Shown: positions 9,980-22,019 of the stretch, in pieces
Numbering within the stretch: the first letter of the stretch is position 1
Layout: the number at the start of each line of letters is the position of its first letter
NCBI GenBank assembly: GCA_014529385.2
Contig: CM043967.1
Span: forward strand, 10,047,501 to 10,111,500
DNA: 64,000 nucleotides
From: Adiantum capillus-veneris
Taxonomy: Eukaryota > Streptophyta > Polypodiopsida > Polypodiales > Pteridaceae
Direction of reading: 5' to 3'
Notes under the pieces: model-generated
Database searches by the model: none
The model's input: only the letters and a program-made list of their open reading frames with translations
What the model was told of the DNA's origin: nothing
Program-made: the position numbers and the translations under genes

Positions 9980-12900
9980 TTAACCAATGCTCTAGTGTAG
10001 AATGGGTATTTAGGTCTCAAGGTCTACCACTTATCCAAGAAAAGATCCATTTAGATATGGAAACCCCATTTTTTCTTAATATAATGATATAGAGTGGAAA
10101 AGTGGTGAATCCTAAGACCAAACCACTCATGCTACTAGGGATAATAGGTTGGACAAGTGGTGGACCTTGAATGTAAACCCCCCATATACAAAGTATCAGG
10201 GGTTTTGGGTATTTCAATGGACTCTAGCATCTTGGAGACATGGTGGAGCTTACTTCTCTCCATGTTTCAATGGAGTCTATCTTGGATAAATGGTGGAGCA
10301 TCATTCTCTCCATGTCTCAATGGAGCCTAGCTTGGACAAGTGGTGGACGTTTGTTTCTCTCTATGTTTGAACAGATTTAGCTTGGACAAGTGGTGGACCT
10401 TGGAACAAAAACCCCATGTAAAACATATCATGGACATTACAAGTGGTGAGAAAAAATACCATTCAATATATAACCTTATAGGTTGGAAAAGTGGTGGACC
10501 TTAACACCCAATTATTATTAATATAATGACATAGAGTGGACAAGTGGTGAATCTTGCGACCAAACCTACTAGGAAAAGTAGGTTGGACAAGTGGTGGACC
10601 TTGAATGCAAACCCCCATGTACAAAATATCACTCATGCTACTAGGAATAATTTGGTATTAAGGTCCATGTTTCAATGGAGCCTAGCTTGGAAAAGTGGTG
10701 GACCTTTGTTTCTCTCTATGTTTCAATAGAATTAGCTTGGACAAGTGGTGAACCTTGGAACAAAAACCCCATGTAAAGCATGTCATGGGCATTACAAGTG
10801 GTGAGAAAAAATACCATTCAAGGTATAACCTTATAGGCTGGACAAGTGGTGGACCTTAGCACCCAATTCCTCTTATATAATGACATAGAGTGAAAAGTGG
10901 TGAATTGTGAGACCAAACCTACTAGGGATAATAGGTTGGACAAATGGTTGACCTTGAATGTAAATCCCCATGTACAAAATATCATGGGTTTTGCGTATTT
11001 CAATGGAGCCTAGCATCTTGGAGACATGGTGGAACTTACTTCTCTCCATGTTTTAATGGAGCCTATCTAGGAGAAATGGTGGAGGTTCCTTCTCTCCATG
11101 TTTCAATGGAGCCTAGCTTGGACAAGTCGTGGACCTTTGTTTCTCTCTATGTTTGAATATGGTTAGCTTGGACAAGTGGTGGATCTTGGAATGAAACTCC
11201 CATGTAAAACATATCATGGGCATTTCAAGTGGCGAGAAAGGATACCATTTAAGATATAACCTTATAGGTTGGACAAGTGGTGGACCTTAACACATTTATA
11301 ATGACATAGAGTGTACAAGTGGTGAATCTTGAAACCAAACCACTCATGCTACTAGGGATAATAGGTTAAACAAGTGGTGGGCCTTGAAATAAAACCCCCT
11401 AGAGTGTTTCAATGGAGCCTAGCTTGGAAACATGGTAAAGCTTGCTTCTCTCCATGTTTCAATGCAGCCTATCTTGGATAAATGGTGGAGCATCATTCTC
11501 TCCATGTTTCAATGGAGCCTAGCTTGGACAAGTGGTGGACCTTTGTTTCTCTCTATGTTTGATTAGAGTTATCTTGGAAAAGTGGTGGACCTTGGAACAA
11601 AACCCCCATGTAAAACATATCATGGGCATTACAAGTGGTGAGAAAAAAAACCATTCAATATATAACCTTATAGGTTGGACAAGTGGTGGATCTTAACACC
11701 AAATTATTCTTAATATAATGACATAGAGTGGATAAGTGGTGAACTTGGGACCAAACCTACTAGGGAAAATAGGTTGGAAAAGTGGTGGACCTTGAATGTA
11801 AACCCCCCATGTACAAAATATCACTCATGCTACTAGAAATAATTTGGTATTAAGGTCCATGTTTCAATGCAGCCTAGCTTGGAAAAGTGGTGGACCTTTG
11901 TTTCTCTCTATGTTTCAATAGAGTTAGCTTGGACAAGTGGTAGACTTTGGAACAAAACCCCCATGTAAATCATGTCATGGGCATTACAAGTGGTGAGAAA
12001 AAATACCATTCAAGCTATAACATTATAGGTTGGACAAGTGGTGGACCTTAACACCCAATTCCTCTTAATATAATGACATAGAGTGGACAAGTGGTGAATC
12101 ATAAGACCAAACTTACTAGGGATAATAGGTTGGACAAGTGGTGGACCTTGAATGTAAACCCCCCATGTACAAAATATCATGGGTATTGGGTATTTCAATG
12201 GAGCCTAGCAACTTGGAGACATGGTGGAGCTTACTTCTCTCCATGTTTCAATGGAGTCTATCTAGGAGAAACAGTGGAGGTTCCTTCTCTCCATGTTTCA
12301 ATGAGCCTAGCTGTGGTGGACCTTTCTTTCTCTATATGTTTTAATAGAGTTAGCTTGGACAAGTGGTGGACCTTGGAATGAAACCCCCATGTAAAACATA
12401 TCATGGGCATTTCAAGTGGTGAGAAAGGATACCATTTAAAATATAACCTTATAGGTTGGACAAGTGGTGGACCTTAACACATAGTTCTTCATAATATAAT
12501 GACATAGAGTGTACAAGTGGTGAATCTTGAGACCAAACCACTCGTGCTACTAGGAATAATAGGTTGGACAAGTGGTGGACCTTGAATGTAAACCCCTCAT
12601 GTACAAAATTATGGGTTTAGGGTATTTCAATGGAGCCTAGCTTGAAGACATGGTGGAGATTGCTTCTCTCAATGTTTCAATGGAACCTATCTTGGAGAAA
12701 TGGTGGAGCATCCTTCTCTCAATGTTTCAATGGAGCCTATCTTGGACAAGTGGTGGACCTTTACTTCTCTCTATGTTTCAATAGAGTTAGCTTGGACAAG
12801 TGGTGGATCTTGGAACAAAACCCCTTTGTAAAACATAGCATGGGCATTACAAGTGATGAGAAAAAATATCATTCAAGATCTAACCTTATAGGTTGGAAAA

Positions 12901-14400
12901 GTGGTGATGGACCTTGACAAGTGGTGAAGGATACCATTTAAGATATACCCTTATAGGTTGGACAAGTGGTGGACCTTAACACCCAGTTCTTCTTAATATA
13001 ATGACATAGAGTGGATAAGTGGTGAATCTTAAGACCAAACCACTCATGCTACTAGGTATAATACGTTAGAGAAGTGGTAGACCTTGAATGTAAACACCCC
13101 ATGTACAAAATATCATGGTTTTAGGGTGTTTCAATGGAGCCTAGCATCTTGGAGACATGGTAGATCTTGATTCTTTCCATGTTTGAATGGCACCTATCTT
13201 GGAAAAATGATGGAGGTTACTTCTCTCCATGTTTCAACGGAGCCTAGCTTTGACAAGTGGTGAACCTTTGCTTCTCTCTATGTTTGAATAGAGTTAGCTT
13301 GGACAAGTGGTGGACCTTTGCTTCTCTCTATGTTTGAATAGAGTTATCTTGGACAAGTGGTGGACCTTGGAATGAAACCCCCATGTAAAACATATCATGG
13401 GCATTTCAAGTGGTGAGAAAGGATACCATTTAAGATATAACCTTATAGGTTGGACAAGTGGTGGACCTTAATACATAGTTCTTCTTAATATAATGACATA
13501 GAGTGTACAAGTGGTGTATCTTGAGACCAAACCACTCGTGCTACTAGGGATAATAGGTTAGACAAGTGGTGGGCCTTGAAATAAAACCCCCCATGTACAA
13601 AATAAAATGGGTTTAGGAAAACCATTTAAAATATAACCTTATAAGTTGGACAAGTGGTGGACCTTAACACCCAATCCTTTTTAATACAATGACATAGAGT
13701 GGACAAGTGGTGAATCTTGAGACCAAACCTATCAAGCTACTAGGGATACTAGGTTGGACAAGTAGTGGACCTTGAATGTACATCCCCTATCTACAAAATA
13801 TCATGGGTTTAGGGTGTTTCAATGGAGTCTAGCATATTGGAGACATGGTGGAGCTTGCTTCGCTCCATGTTTCAAGTGGTGGACCTTCAATTATTTTCCC
13901 ATACCTAGTTTAGACAACCCATACAGTTTGAAACTCTAAAGGTTGACGAGTGGTGGACCTTTGTTTATTTCCATGTTTTAATGGATCCTAGCTTGGACAA
14001 GTGGTGGACCTTGGAAAAAAGTCCCCCCTATACAACATAGCTGAGTTTTTTCATGTTTTAATGGAAGAGAGATTCGACAAATGGTGGAGCTTGCTTATCT
14101 CCATGTGGATTTTAGAACTAACTTGGACAAGTGGTGGAGCTTTGCTTTTCTACTCTTCATAATACAATGATGTATAGGTTGGTTACATGGTGAATCTTAA
14201 GGCCAAACCTCCCATCTTACTAGAGATGATAGGTTGGACAAGTGGTCAACCTTCTATCATTTCTCCATGCCTATAATTAGACAATTAGTAGAACTAGCAT
14301 CTTTCTATGATGTGTAGAGCTGAGCTTGGACAAGTAGTGGACCTTGCTACTCTCTTCCCTTGGTTTATTAGTTTGAAGACTCATTATATATACTTGCTTA
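9980..14400 (+). repeat. Degenerate sub-repeat array, plus orientation, block 2
   Basis: This is the longest plus-oriented block. Recurring units include CATAGAGTGGACAAGTGGTG, CTACTAGGGATAATAGGTTGG, GAATGTAAACCCCCCATGTA and CCTTATAGGTTGGACAAGTG. The landmark CCTTATAGGTTGG recurs near 10,474, 10,829, 11,260, 11,666, 12,020, 12,447, 12,949, 13,441 and 13,637. The steps are 196-502 bp, so this block is less regular than the inverse array at 22-24.8 kb. The units are the reverse complement of those beyond 16.8 kb. Confidence 0.92.
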
Positions 14401-15133
14401 GATCTATATAATTACTCATTAGTTAGGTTACAAGTAGGTATGTAATTTGTTAGCCTCAAGGGACTTTGAATATTGAATAGTAAGAAAGTCAAGTGCTGGT
14501 TTGAAGATCTTTTGCTTATCTAAACTAGACTCTAACTCAATAATAAGTTTCTTAAGTTCCACGAATTGTCCTATCTAGGCTCCCAAAGAGTCTTAATTGG
14601 TTGTGCTAGATTCTAACTTCCTTGATGGGGTAGAATCCTAGAAAAATGAGGCACTATAAGTTTTACCTTAGCTCAAATGAATTTTCACTTAAACTAGACT
14701 GCAATTTGGCACTCTAGTATCTTTGTCTCGATGGAGTTTAACACTAGATACATAGTAGTGATATTTAAGCTTCATGTCTCTTCACTTGATCGAGATATGA
14801 GACCATACTTTCAAGGTCACCACTTGTCTTTCCTAAAGACCAATGTGAGACATGGGAGCAAGAAAGCCATCCGATATTGTTTTAAGGACTATTACATAGA
14901 CAATCAATAACTTAAGTAAAGCAAAAATACTTGGATCTTTCACAATTAATAACTTAAGTAAAGCCAAAAAGACTTGGATCTTTGACAGTTTTTTTCAAAC
15001 TAAAAAAGCACAATCTCATGCTAACAAAACTATAAATCACAATTGAAAGTTTTGAACAAGAAAAATATCAGCAATCTTAATAAGAAGGATACTTTTCATT
15101 TCATTTGATGATTACAAATTAAAATAAAGTCTC
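14401..15133. other. Non-coding spacer at the array orientation switch
   Basis: Plus-oriented units stop near 14,400 and inverse units begin only near 16,760. This AT-rich part holds no recognisable gene. A small direct repeat (ACTTGGATCTTT with AATAACTTAAGTAAAGC) occurs at about 14,907-14,985. Confidence 0.55.
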
Positions 15134-16531
15134 TCAAGAAATTGATAAACAAAAAATGTAGGTGACTGCTTCATTATTTTGAGCAAAAATATCAAAATCT
15201 CTATTGATTGAGCTCCATCTAGTAGTATCCTTTGTAAGATCCTGCAGGAAGGAATAAAAATAAAGATTTGTTAGATACCATGCACATGAGTGTTCAAGCA
15301 TGTGTATCAAGAATATATGACATGTCACTAGTACCTTAGGGTTGGTTTCTATCCAGCCTTAGAAGATTGTTCTCAGCTTTCACCTTATTTATATAAGCCT
15401 TTGCTTTGGCTGCCTTCAAAACTCCTTTTGTGTTACAACCCAATTGCCTGGTAAAGTGGTCAATTGTGATGCCCTCATGCTTTCAATGGGTGTACGCTCC
15501 TTTGCCCATATCTCTTGTATTTGGGCTCTTCTCATTTCATTGCGGTGGCTTGTGTCACTTGCGTCTTCAATGATAGTTTCATCTTTGTCACCTTTTGCAG
15601 GTGGTATTCTTCTTGTAAAGAACACCTTAGCTGACCAAACGTCATTTTTCTGCTTCCAATACTCCATGATTTGTTTGTATTCACTATCATTTGTCACTAT
15701 GTGTTGTCCATAACAATTAGAAGCAATTAAATCACGCACATCCCTTCTCTCATCAAGCTGAATCAAGTATGGCAGTAGCTCCTCCAAGAGCATATTGTCA
15801 ACCATCTTCTCAGCATCAAATTGTGGTGGGAAAATGCAATTGTTTGCTGGTGAAATACATCCCTTGTAAGGAGAGTCATCAATAAGCACTGTTCTTTGTG
15901 GATCACATTCAAACCCCATGGCAATTTTGGCTAGAGGCTTGAACATTGCCTCAACGTTTGGATTGTCGGGTCTAAACAATTTTGAGTTTGGGCAGTGTAG
16001 CAAACATCTTGCGACCAAATTGCAAACAAAGGCAATGTATCCTCATCTAAGTTGTTTAGTGCTGCAAGGATTTGATACACATATTCCTAGTAGCTGTCGA
16101 CCAAATTGCAACATTAAACCTCTGTAAAATAGTCTTCAAGAATTGGATGCAACCTGGCCTGAGTATAATATATCTTTTTGAATCCATTTGCATTGAGTTG
16201 TGGTGTGAGGATGGTTGAGGGGAACGTTTCAACAATAGACCATTTAAATCCAATATAATTGTAAGCATGGATTTCTCAACATCTACACTACACGACGTAG
16301 TAGCAATTGGCAATAGCTCGTGAGTGGACTTTTCAGTCTCTTTTGATGTATGTTGAATTTTTGAAGCATCGATTTCTTCGTTCTCATTATTGGAAGCTTG
16401 CTCAAGTTGCACAACACTAGACTCTAGTATAGAAATATCATCCATCTTGGGCACTTCAGAAACCATAGAATCTATGGATTCTATAGTTGTTGACTGAACC
16501 ATAGGAGCATTATCCATCCCAGTTTGTGAAT
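15134..16531 (-). pseudogene. FCP1-like phosphatase gene, copy 3, frameshifted
   Basis: A minus-strand gene starts at a TTTTCTTAG acceptor (exon start 16,531). An acidic, Ser-rich lead is followed by HAD motif I as LTIILDLNGLLLKR, ILRPGCIQFLKTILQRFNVA and IWSTATRN. The frame is then lost near 16,070. A second frame supplies VYQILAALNNLDEDTLPLFA and IWSQDVCYT (the family's 'WDQ/WSQD' block). A third resumes at RCLLHCPNSKLFRPDNPNVE and runs through RTVLIDDSPYKGC, ANNCIFPPQFD and EELLPYLIQL to about 15,440. A lysine-rich tail in yet another frame ends at a donor near 15,333. A last exon follows a TTCCTGCAG acceptor at about 15,240 and carries DLTKDTTRWSSINRDFDIFA. The DDSPYK motif is intact. The second Asp of motif I is Asn, as in plant FCP1-like relatives. 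At least three frame breaks make this a pseudogene unless they are sequencing errors. Confidence 0.7.
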
Positions 16532-17174
16532 CTAAGAAAACACACACACAAATGGTATCTCAAAACCACTAGAATTTTATTCACCATATTTATATGTAGA
16601 ACTCCTAGTAAGAAATTTATTTAAGGTAAAGTCGTTGTTAGAATCCTTGCAACCATTTTCAGCATTCGTACATAAAACACCACTTTTCTAAAATACAATC
16701 TACTAACTCAACATTTTCCATCCTACACTTTATTAAAGATGAGTACTTAAAGTGAGAACTAAAAGCCACAACTTGTTGAGGAAACATGGATACAAGGTCC
16801 ACTAAATGTCCAACCTAGACTACAAGAAAACAATTAGAGATTTGGCTTAAATTTGGATTCAAAGGCCACCACTTATTCAAGTAAGATAACTCCACTTGTT
16901 TAAGACAGTAATGTTTGAAGCCCCACCACTTGTCCAACCTAGACATTGATTAACTTTTGGTAAGATTTATCACAAATCTAGATTAGAATCAAGATTCTAT
17001 GGCCAAGGTAGTCAAATAAGTTAGACAACACACAAAGCATAAGAGCACTCTAGATTCTCATTGAGCATAAACTAAACAATAATCAAATGTTATATTCACT
17101 TGAGATTTCATCCATGAAAAATGAAAATGATGCATGTACTTGAGATTTCCATCCATGTACAATACTTTACAATG
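16532..17174. other. Intron or spacer with first inverse array units
   Basis: This lies between the FCP1-like exon and the SET relic. Inverse-orientation words (GGTCCACTAAATGTCCAACC, CCCCACCACTTGTCCAACC) appear from about 16,796. No coding sequence is visible. Confidence 0.5.
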
Positions 17175-17731
17175 TCAAGTAAAGTTATAGTCAGCAAACA
17201 ACTCTTCTCCTGCTTCAACTTGACAAATAGTCTCAATGCATACATGGCCATATTCTTCTGACACTATGTGTGAAGAGGTGCATTTATGCCAAGGTGGCAA
17301 ATTTGGATTAAATGTATAGCGTATGTTGGGACAAACATTTGTACTATGAGAACTATTTATATAGCCCGACACGTTTCCTTCTTCTACACAACCAATAATG
17401 TATGATTGATCTTCCTCTTCTTCTATGTTTGGATCCTCTAGAAGCGAATATTTATAGGCTCTTGGAAATATTTTTCATATCTTTTTCTAGTCTTGAAATC
17501 TATACTTATGCCCTCCATAGTTTAGAATAGTCAAACCACTTTCCAGGGTAGTATGCATAAATAGCCCATAACCAGCTCCTTGAATACATGAAAGTCACAC
17601 TTCAAAATCCGCACCGTTAATATGGAAAATTACATCTTTGGGAATAGGAAAATTTTGTGTCCCAAAAGGATCTTCATGCCAATCATAGTGTGAAATACAT
17701 TTAGTTTTTATATCACTTAACTCCTTTGTTT
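17175..17731 (-). pseudogene. SET-domain relic
   Basis: SET domains methylate lysine in histones and other proteins using S-adenosylmethionine. The exon begins right after a strong acceptor (TTCTTCTTTTTGCAG, exon start 17,731) and stays in one frame to a TGA at 17,175. It shows AGYGLFMHTTLESGLTILNY (the N-terminal 'GxGxxa...G..I..Y' part), GGHKYRF, KIFPRAYKYSLLEDPN, GCVEEGNVSGYINSSHSTNV (where the family has 'GNxxRFINHSCxPN') and VEAGEELFADYNFT (the C-terminal 'aGEELtyDY' block). Three in-frame stops interrupt it: TGA after HINGADFEV, TAG after YRFQD and TGA after KKI. The TAG stands where Trp would fit, so a G-to-A change is likely. The 'NHSC' cofactor and knot motif reads NSSH. The domain call is fairly secure; activity is excluded. 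Its neighbours on the same strand are the FCP1-like and methyltransferase-like exons. Confidence 0.7.
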
Positions 17732-17929
17732 CTGCAAAAAGAAGAAAATATTATGCATAAAATAATGACAGGATCAAAGAAAGATATCATTATTTTGTAG
17801 TCCAATAGGTCCATTTTATGAAAGACTTAGAGTGCCTCTTACATGGTGCCTCCAAGGTTTCCAAAAAATAAAATCATTGAAAAAAAAGGCCACTGTGTCT
17901 CCAATCTATTGCCCATTTGAAGCATAGAG

Positions 17930-20200
17930 AGAACCAAGGTCCACCACTTGTCCAAGCTAGACATGGAGCATTGACACAAGATCCAACACTTATCCAAGAA
18001 CCCTATAGTATATGTGGTAACATGGGATGCGTTGATGCAACAAAAGTAGTCTAGCCTCCTCATCCATCTCTTTTTTCTTGTAGCCTAGATGGATTAGTTT
18101 CAAGGTCTATCACTAGTCAAAAACTACACATAGAACATTGATACAAGGTTCCACCACATGTGAAACCTATCATCTCTAGTAGCATGGATGGTTTGATATC
18201 AAGGTTCACCACGTGTCCTACCTATACTCTATTGTAGCATAGAGATTCTGGTTTGGTGGTACTACACTTGTCCAAACTTGGCTTGTTGTTGATATCTGGA
18301 GGTAATCAAGGGTCCTCCACTTGTCCAAGTTAGGCATATAAAACAATTGCAAGGTCCACCATGTGTACAAAATATGATTGATTATAGCATGCATGGTCTT
18401 ATTTCATGGGCAACCATCTTCTCTCCAACATGTGTCCAACCTCGGCTCCATTGAAGCATGGAGAGAAGCAAGGTCCACCACTTATCAAAGCTATTATTTT
18501 CTCCCAGTGCTTTCAAAACCCATAATACGTTGTACATGGGGGGGGGGGGGGTTCTTGTTTCAAGGTCCACCACTTGGCTAAGATTGGATCCATTGAAACA
18601 TAAAGAGAAGCAAGCTCTACCATTTGTCCAAGCTAGGTGCCATTGAAACATGAAAACCCCATAATATGTTGTATACGGGGGGTGTTTTTCAAGGTCTACC
18701 ACTTGTCTAAGCTATGGTCCATTGGAACACGGAGAGAAGCAAAGCTCCACCACTTTTCTAAGCTAGGATCCATTGAAACATGGAGAGAAGCAAGCTCCAT
18801 TGTTTTTCTAAGCTAGGCTCCATTGGAACATGGAGAAAACAAGATCCACCACTTGCCTATTATTGCATAGAGATTCTGGTTTGAAGGTCCACCACTTGTC
18901 CAACCTTGCCTTCATGTATGGAGATAATCAAGAGTGCAATGCTTCTCTAAGCTAGGGACATAAAAGAGTTTCAAGGTCCACTACATATACAATCTATGAT
19001 GGGTTTTAGCGTGGGAGGTTTCATTTTAAGGTTGACCACTTCTCCAGCTCCGCTTGTCCAACCTCAGATCCATTGAAGCATGGAGAAGAAAGGTCTACCA
19101 ACTCTCCAAAATAGGCAAGAAAATATCTATAAAACCCATGAATTGTTAATATATGCTATGCTGTGGAGTTTTGTTTGAAGGTCCACTCCTTATCCAAGCT
19201 ACAATCCATTGAAGCATGGAAATAAGTAAGATATATCTCTAGTCCAAGATAGGATCCATTGAAACATAGAGAGAATCAAGGTCCACCACTTGTCCAAGCT
19301 ATGCATGGGTAATTGATATAAGGACCACTACGTTTTCACCTATACTATGCTCTATCATGGATGGTTTCATATCCCACCAATTTTCCAACCTATTTAGTAG
19401 GTTGTATTATGGGGGTTTGGTTTCAAGATACTTCACTTGTCTAAGGTGGGTTCCATTGAACCATGGAGAGAAACAATGTCTACCACTTGTCCAAAATATG
19501 CTCCTTTAAAACAGAAAAGCAAGGTCCACCACTTGTCCAAGCTAATGTTTCTCTCCATTGAAGCATGGAGAGAAACAAGGTCTACCACCTGTCCAAAATA
19601 TGCTCCATTGAAACATAAAATCAAGGTCCACCACTTGTCCAAGCTAATATAACAAATGGGTGTTGGTTACAAGGTGTACCACACTTGTCTAAACTAGTCT
19701 CCATGCAAGGTCCACCACATGTCCAAGCTATATGAGCTTGGTTTGAAGCTCTACCACACCTCTTGAAATTAGGATCCATCTAAGGTCCACCTTTTGTCAA
19801 GCTATGCCTTTAGTGAGTACTAAAACTAAGTAAATTGCAGTACTTAAATACCTTTCCAAGCTCATTAAGATTTTGGTCTCTAAGGCCACCACCACATGTC
19901 TAATCTATGCTCTAATTGATTACTTATGCTAGTTCTCAAAGTCCAAACATAAGCTCCCTTCTAGCAAGGTTAGTTTAAATTTAGGCTCCAGCACCTGTCT
20001 AAGCTAGGTTCAATTTATGAAGCATCACCATTTAACCATGCTAGGATCTAATGTATCATATCAAGGGGGTATTGATAAAAGGTCCAAAACTTATTGAGTT
20101 CAAGCTCTTAAGTAATCAAGTCTTTGTGAGTATTAAATGTTATAGTTTTAGTCTAAAGATCCACCATTGAGAAACTCAAGTAATTTACTATTTACATTTA
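17930..20200 (-). repeat. Degenerate sub-repeat array, inverse orientation, block 1
   Basis: The units read AAGGTCCACCACTTGTCCAA on the plus strand and are the reverse complement of the 6.7-14.4 kb array. They are well diverged and without a fixed long period. A run of 14 G lies at 18,538-18,551 inside a unit that elsewhere has five or six. Units fade out near 20,200 at the 3' end of the methyltransferase-like exon. Confidence 0.9.
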
Positions 20201-20232
20201 AACCTTGAATGCTTGAGATAAAAAATACAAAC

Positions 20233-21962
20233 TCAATCAATACTATATAAAGAAAAATCTAACATTAAGAGTATCAAATCAGTAACAAGAAACACTAACA
20301 TGCACAAGAAACTCAAAACATACGTGTCTCCATTTCCAAAAAGTCCTCCATTGACAGAGGATGTTGTTGTTCTTCTTCTTCTTCTCTTTGTGGAGAGCAC
20401 TCCTCTGTAACAAGCACTCCTTTGTGGAGAGCACTCCTCTGTAACAGGCACAGTGTCGTCTGATTGCGAAGTGGATTGTTGAAGTCTAGCCCATTTTTCT
20501 ATATCTTCATGAGACTTAACAAAGTCTAGCAGCATGGTCTCCACGTTTTTTGCCTCCTCCACACTATCAACTAAGCATATAACTTCTTTTTTCTGTTGTA
20601 TTCCTTCTTGTGCAACCAAGGAGCCATCACCAAAAACATCAACAAGCTTGCGGTCTTCAAAACAATATGTACGAATGTAGTGCTTGACCAAAGCTCTTTT
20701 TTTGGCCTCCAAATATTGCAAATCTGACATATCCTTATCTGCTACTTGAAGAAGAGAACAATCAATTGGCATGGGATGTTCCTCTGATCTTCTTCTCAGG
20801 TCTTCAAATGCATTGCCTTGTCCCAAGAAGGCAATAATTGTTAGGAATTGAATTGCTCCTTTGCAAGGAGCTGATGGAAAGTGATGCAATGCACCACAAC
20901 AATGGTAGTTCAGATTATCTCCCATGGCGCAAAAGGCACATTGCAATTTTATGAAGTTAGTGAAATCCACAAATGCAAGAAAGACAAATCCAGGATCTGT
21001 TGACCCTTCAGCAATAGCCAAGATCCCATCCAAAGCATTGTTAAATGTCTCCTCACTCCACTTCAAATTGCCTCCAACGTTTTTTGTCATATCTAAAACA
21101 CATAAGCCAATAGGCACTTTATTATTGAAGTGGCGCATCAAGTAGAGATTGCCTTCCATTTGTAGGCTCACCACATAGATTGACCATGGCAAATCTCTAG
21201 GGTCAATTTTCTCCTTTTGAAGGTGAGTTGCCCATTGCATGTATTTTATTGCTCCATCTGGAAAAGCCATTTTCTTTGTTCCACGCATCAAACTAGATCT
21301 TTGTTCCCTATATTGGAAAGGAAAATAGTTTATGTACTTATTCATTCCACCTGTATCTTTTTCTTGTCCTTTCATGGCCTCAGCTTCTAAAACATCTGGA
21401 TCCACAATTCTCATCTTTGACATTGAACCCTCTGTTGATGAGGATGCCAAAGATGCCTTGTCTAGATCCAAAATGGAACTAGTTCGCTTAGCTGCTACTT
21501 TCTGCACTTTTGCTTGCTTCTTTGTGGATGGTGGTCTTGAAGCTTTCACCTTTTTTCGTTGTAGTGTGGCAATGATGGAGCTTTGAAGTTGATCTGCTGT
21601 GATATTTGGATTTGATTCTGCAAACTTCCATCCTCGAGAAAACATTGTCTCTTCTTTGTTTCTAGACATGCGCTCCAATGCATATGCTCCTGGAGATAGT
21701 TGAAATTCTAGATTCATTGGAACTAAAATGTCAATGCATTCCACCTCCGGATGACTATCAACTACAGAGACAGATGCTTCCACAACTTGTCCAACATCTT
21801 CAAACAAGATGTCATTCTCCTTTTTGGCAATAAATAGATGCACCTTATGAAATTGTGCACCCTCTATACCATATATGTCCAAATACCATTTCCTAAGATC
21901 ATTGCAAGTATAGTCAACTGAGACAGCAACCCTTGCAACGTGTTTTTTTGGAGCCATCTTTC
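20233..21962 (-). CDS. Degenerate DNA amino-methyltransferase-like protein (probable)
   Basis: The ORF has 574 codons from Met at 21,957, just inside an exon that follows a TTTGTTTCAG acceptor. A donor-like GTATGT at 20,323 suggests the exon ends at 20,324 and that the hydrophobic 30-residue tail is intron read-through. The N-terminal ~130 residues are unrecognised; about 135-165 is a Lys-rich linker (STKKQAKVQKVAAKR). The C-terminal half has the layout of beta-class amino-methyltransferases: VLDMTKNVGGNLKWSEETF (about 287-305) where 'DPPW...W' would stand, then GFVFLAFVDFTNF. After that come KRALVKHYIRTYCFEDRKLV (about 420-439), DVFGDGSLVAQEG (motif I, usually 'DxFxGSG') and KEVICLVDSVEEAKNVE (motif II). 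These enzymes methylate cytosine N4 or adenine N6 in DNA. The catalytic DPPW reads DMTK and motif I is short by a residue, so it is probably not an active enzyme. The 1.7-kb open frame is well preserved for this window. The family assignment is by pattern only. Confidence 0.5.
20388..20455. repeat. 33-34-bp tandem duplication in the methyltransferase-like exon
   Basis: The block TTTGTGGAGAGCACTCCTCT followed by GTAACA occurs twice in tandem. It lengthens the Ser/Arg-rich C-terminal tail. Confidence 0.8.
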
Positions 21963-22019
21963 CTGAAACAAAAAAAAAACAAATGTTATTTTAACATAAA
22001 CTTTTTTGTAATGGATTAA

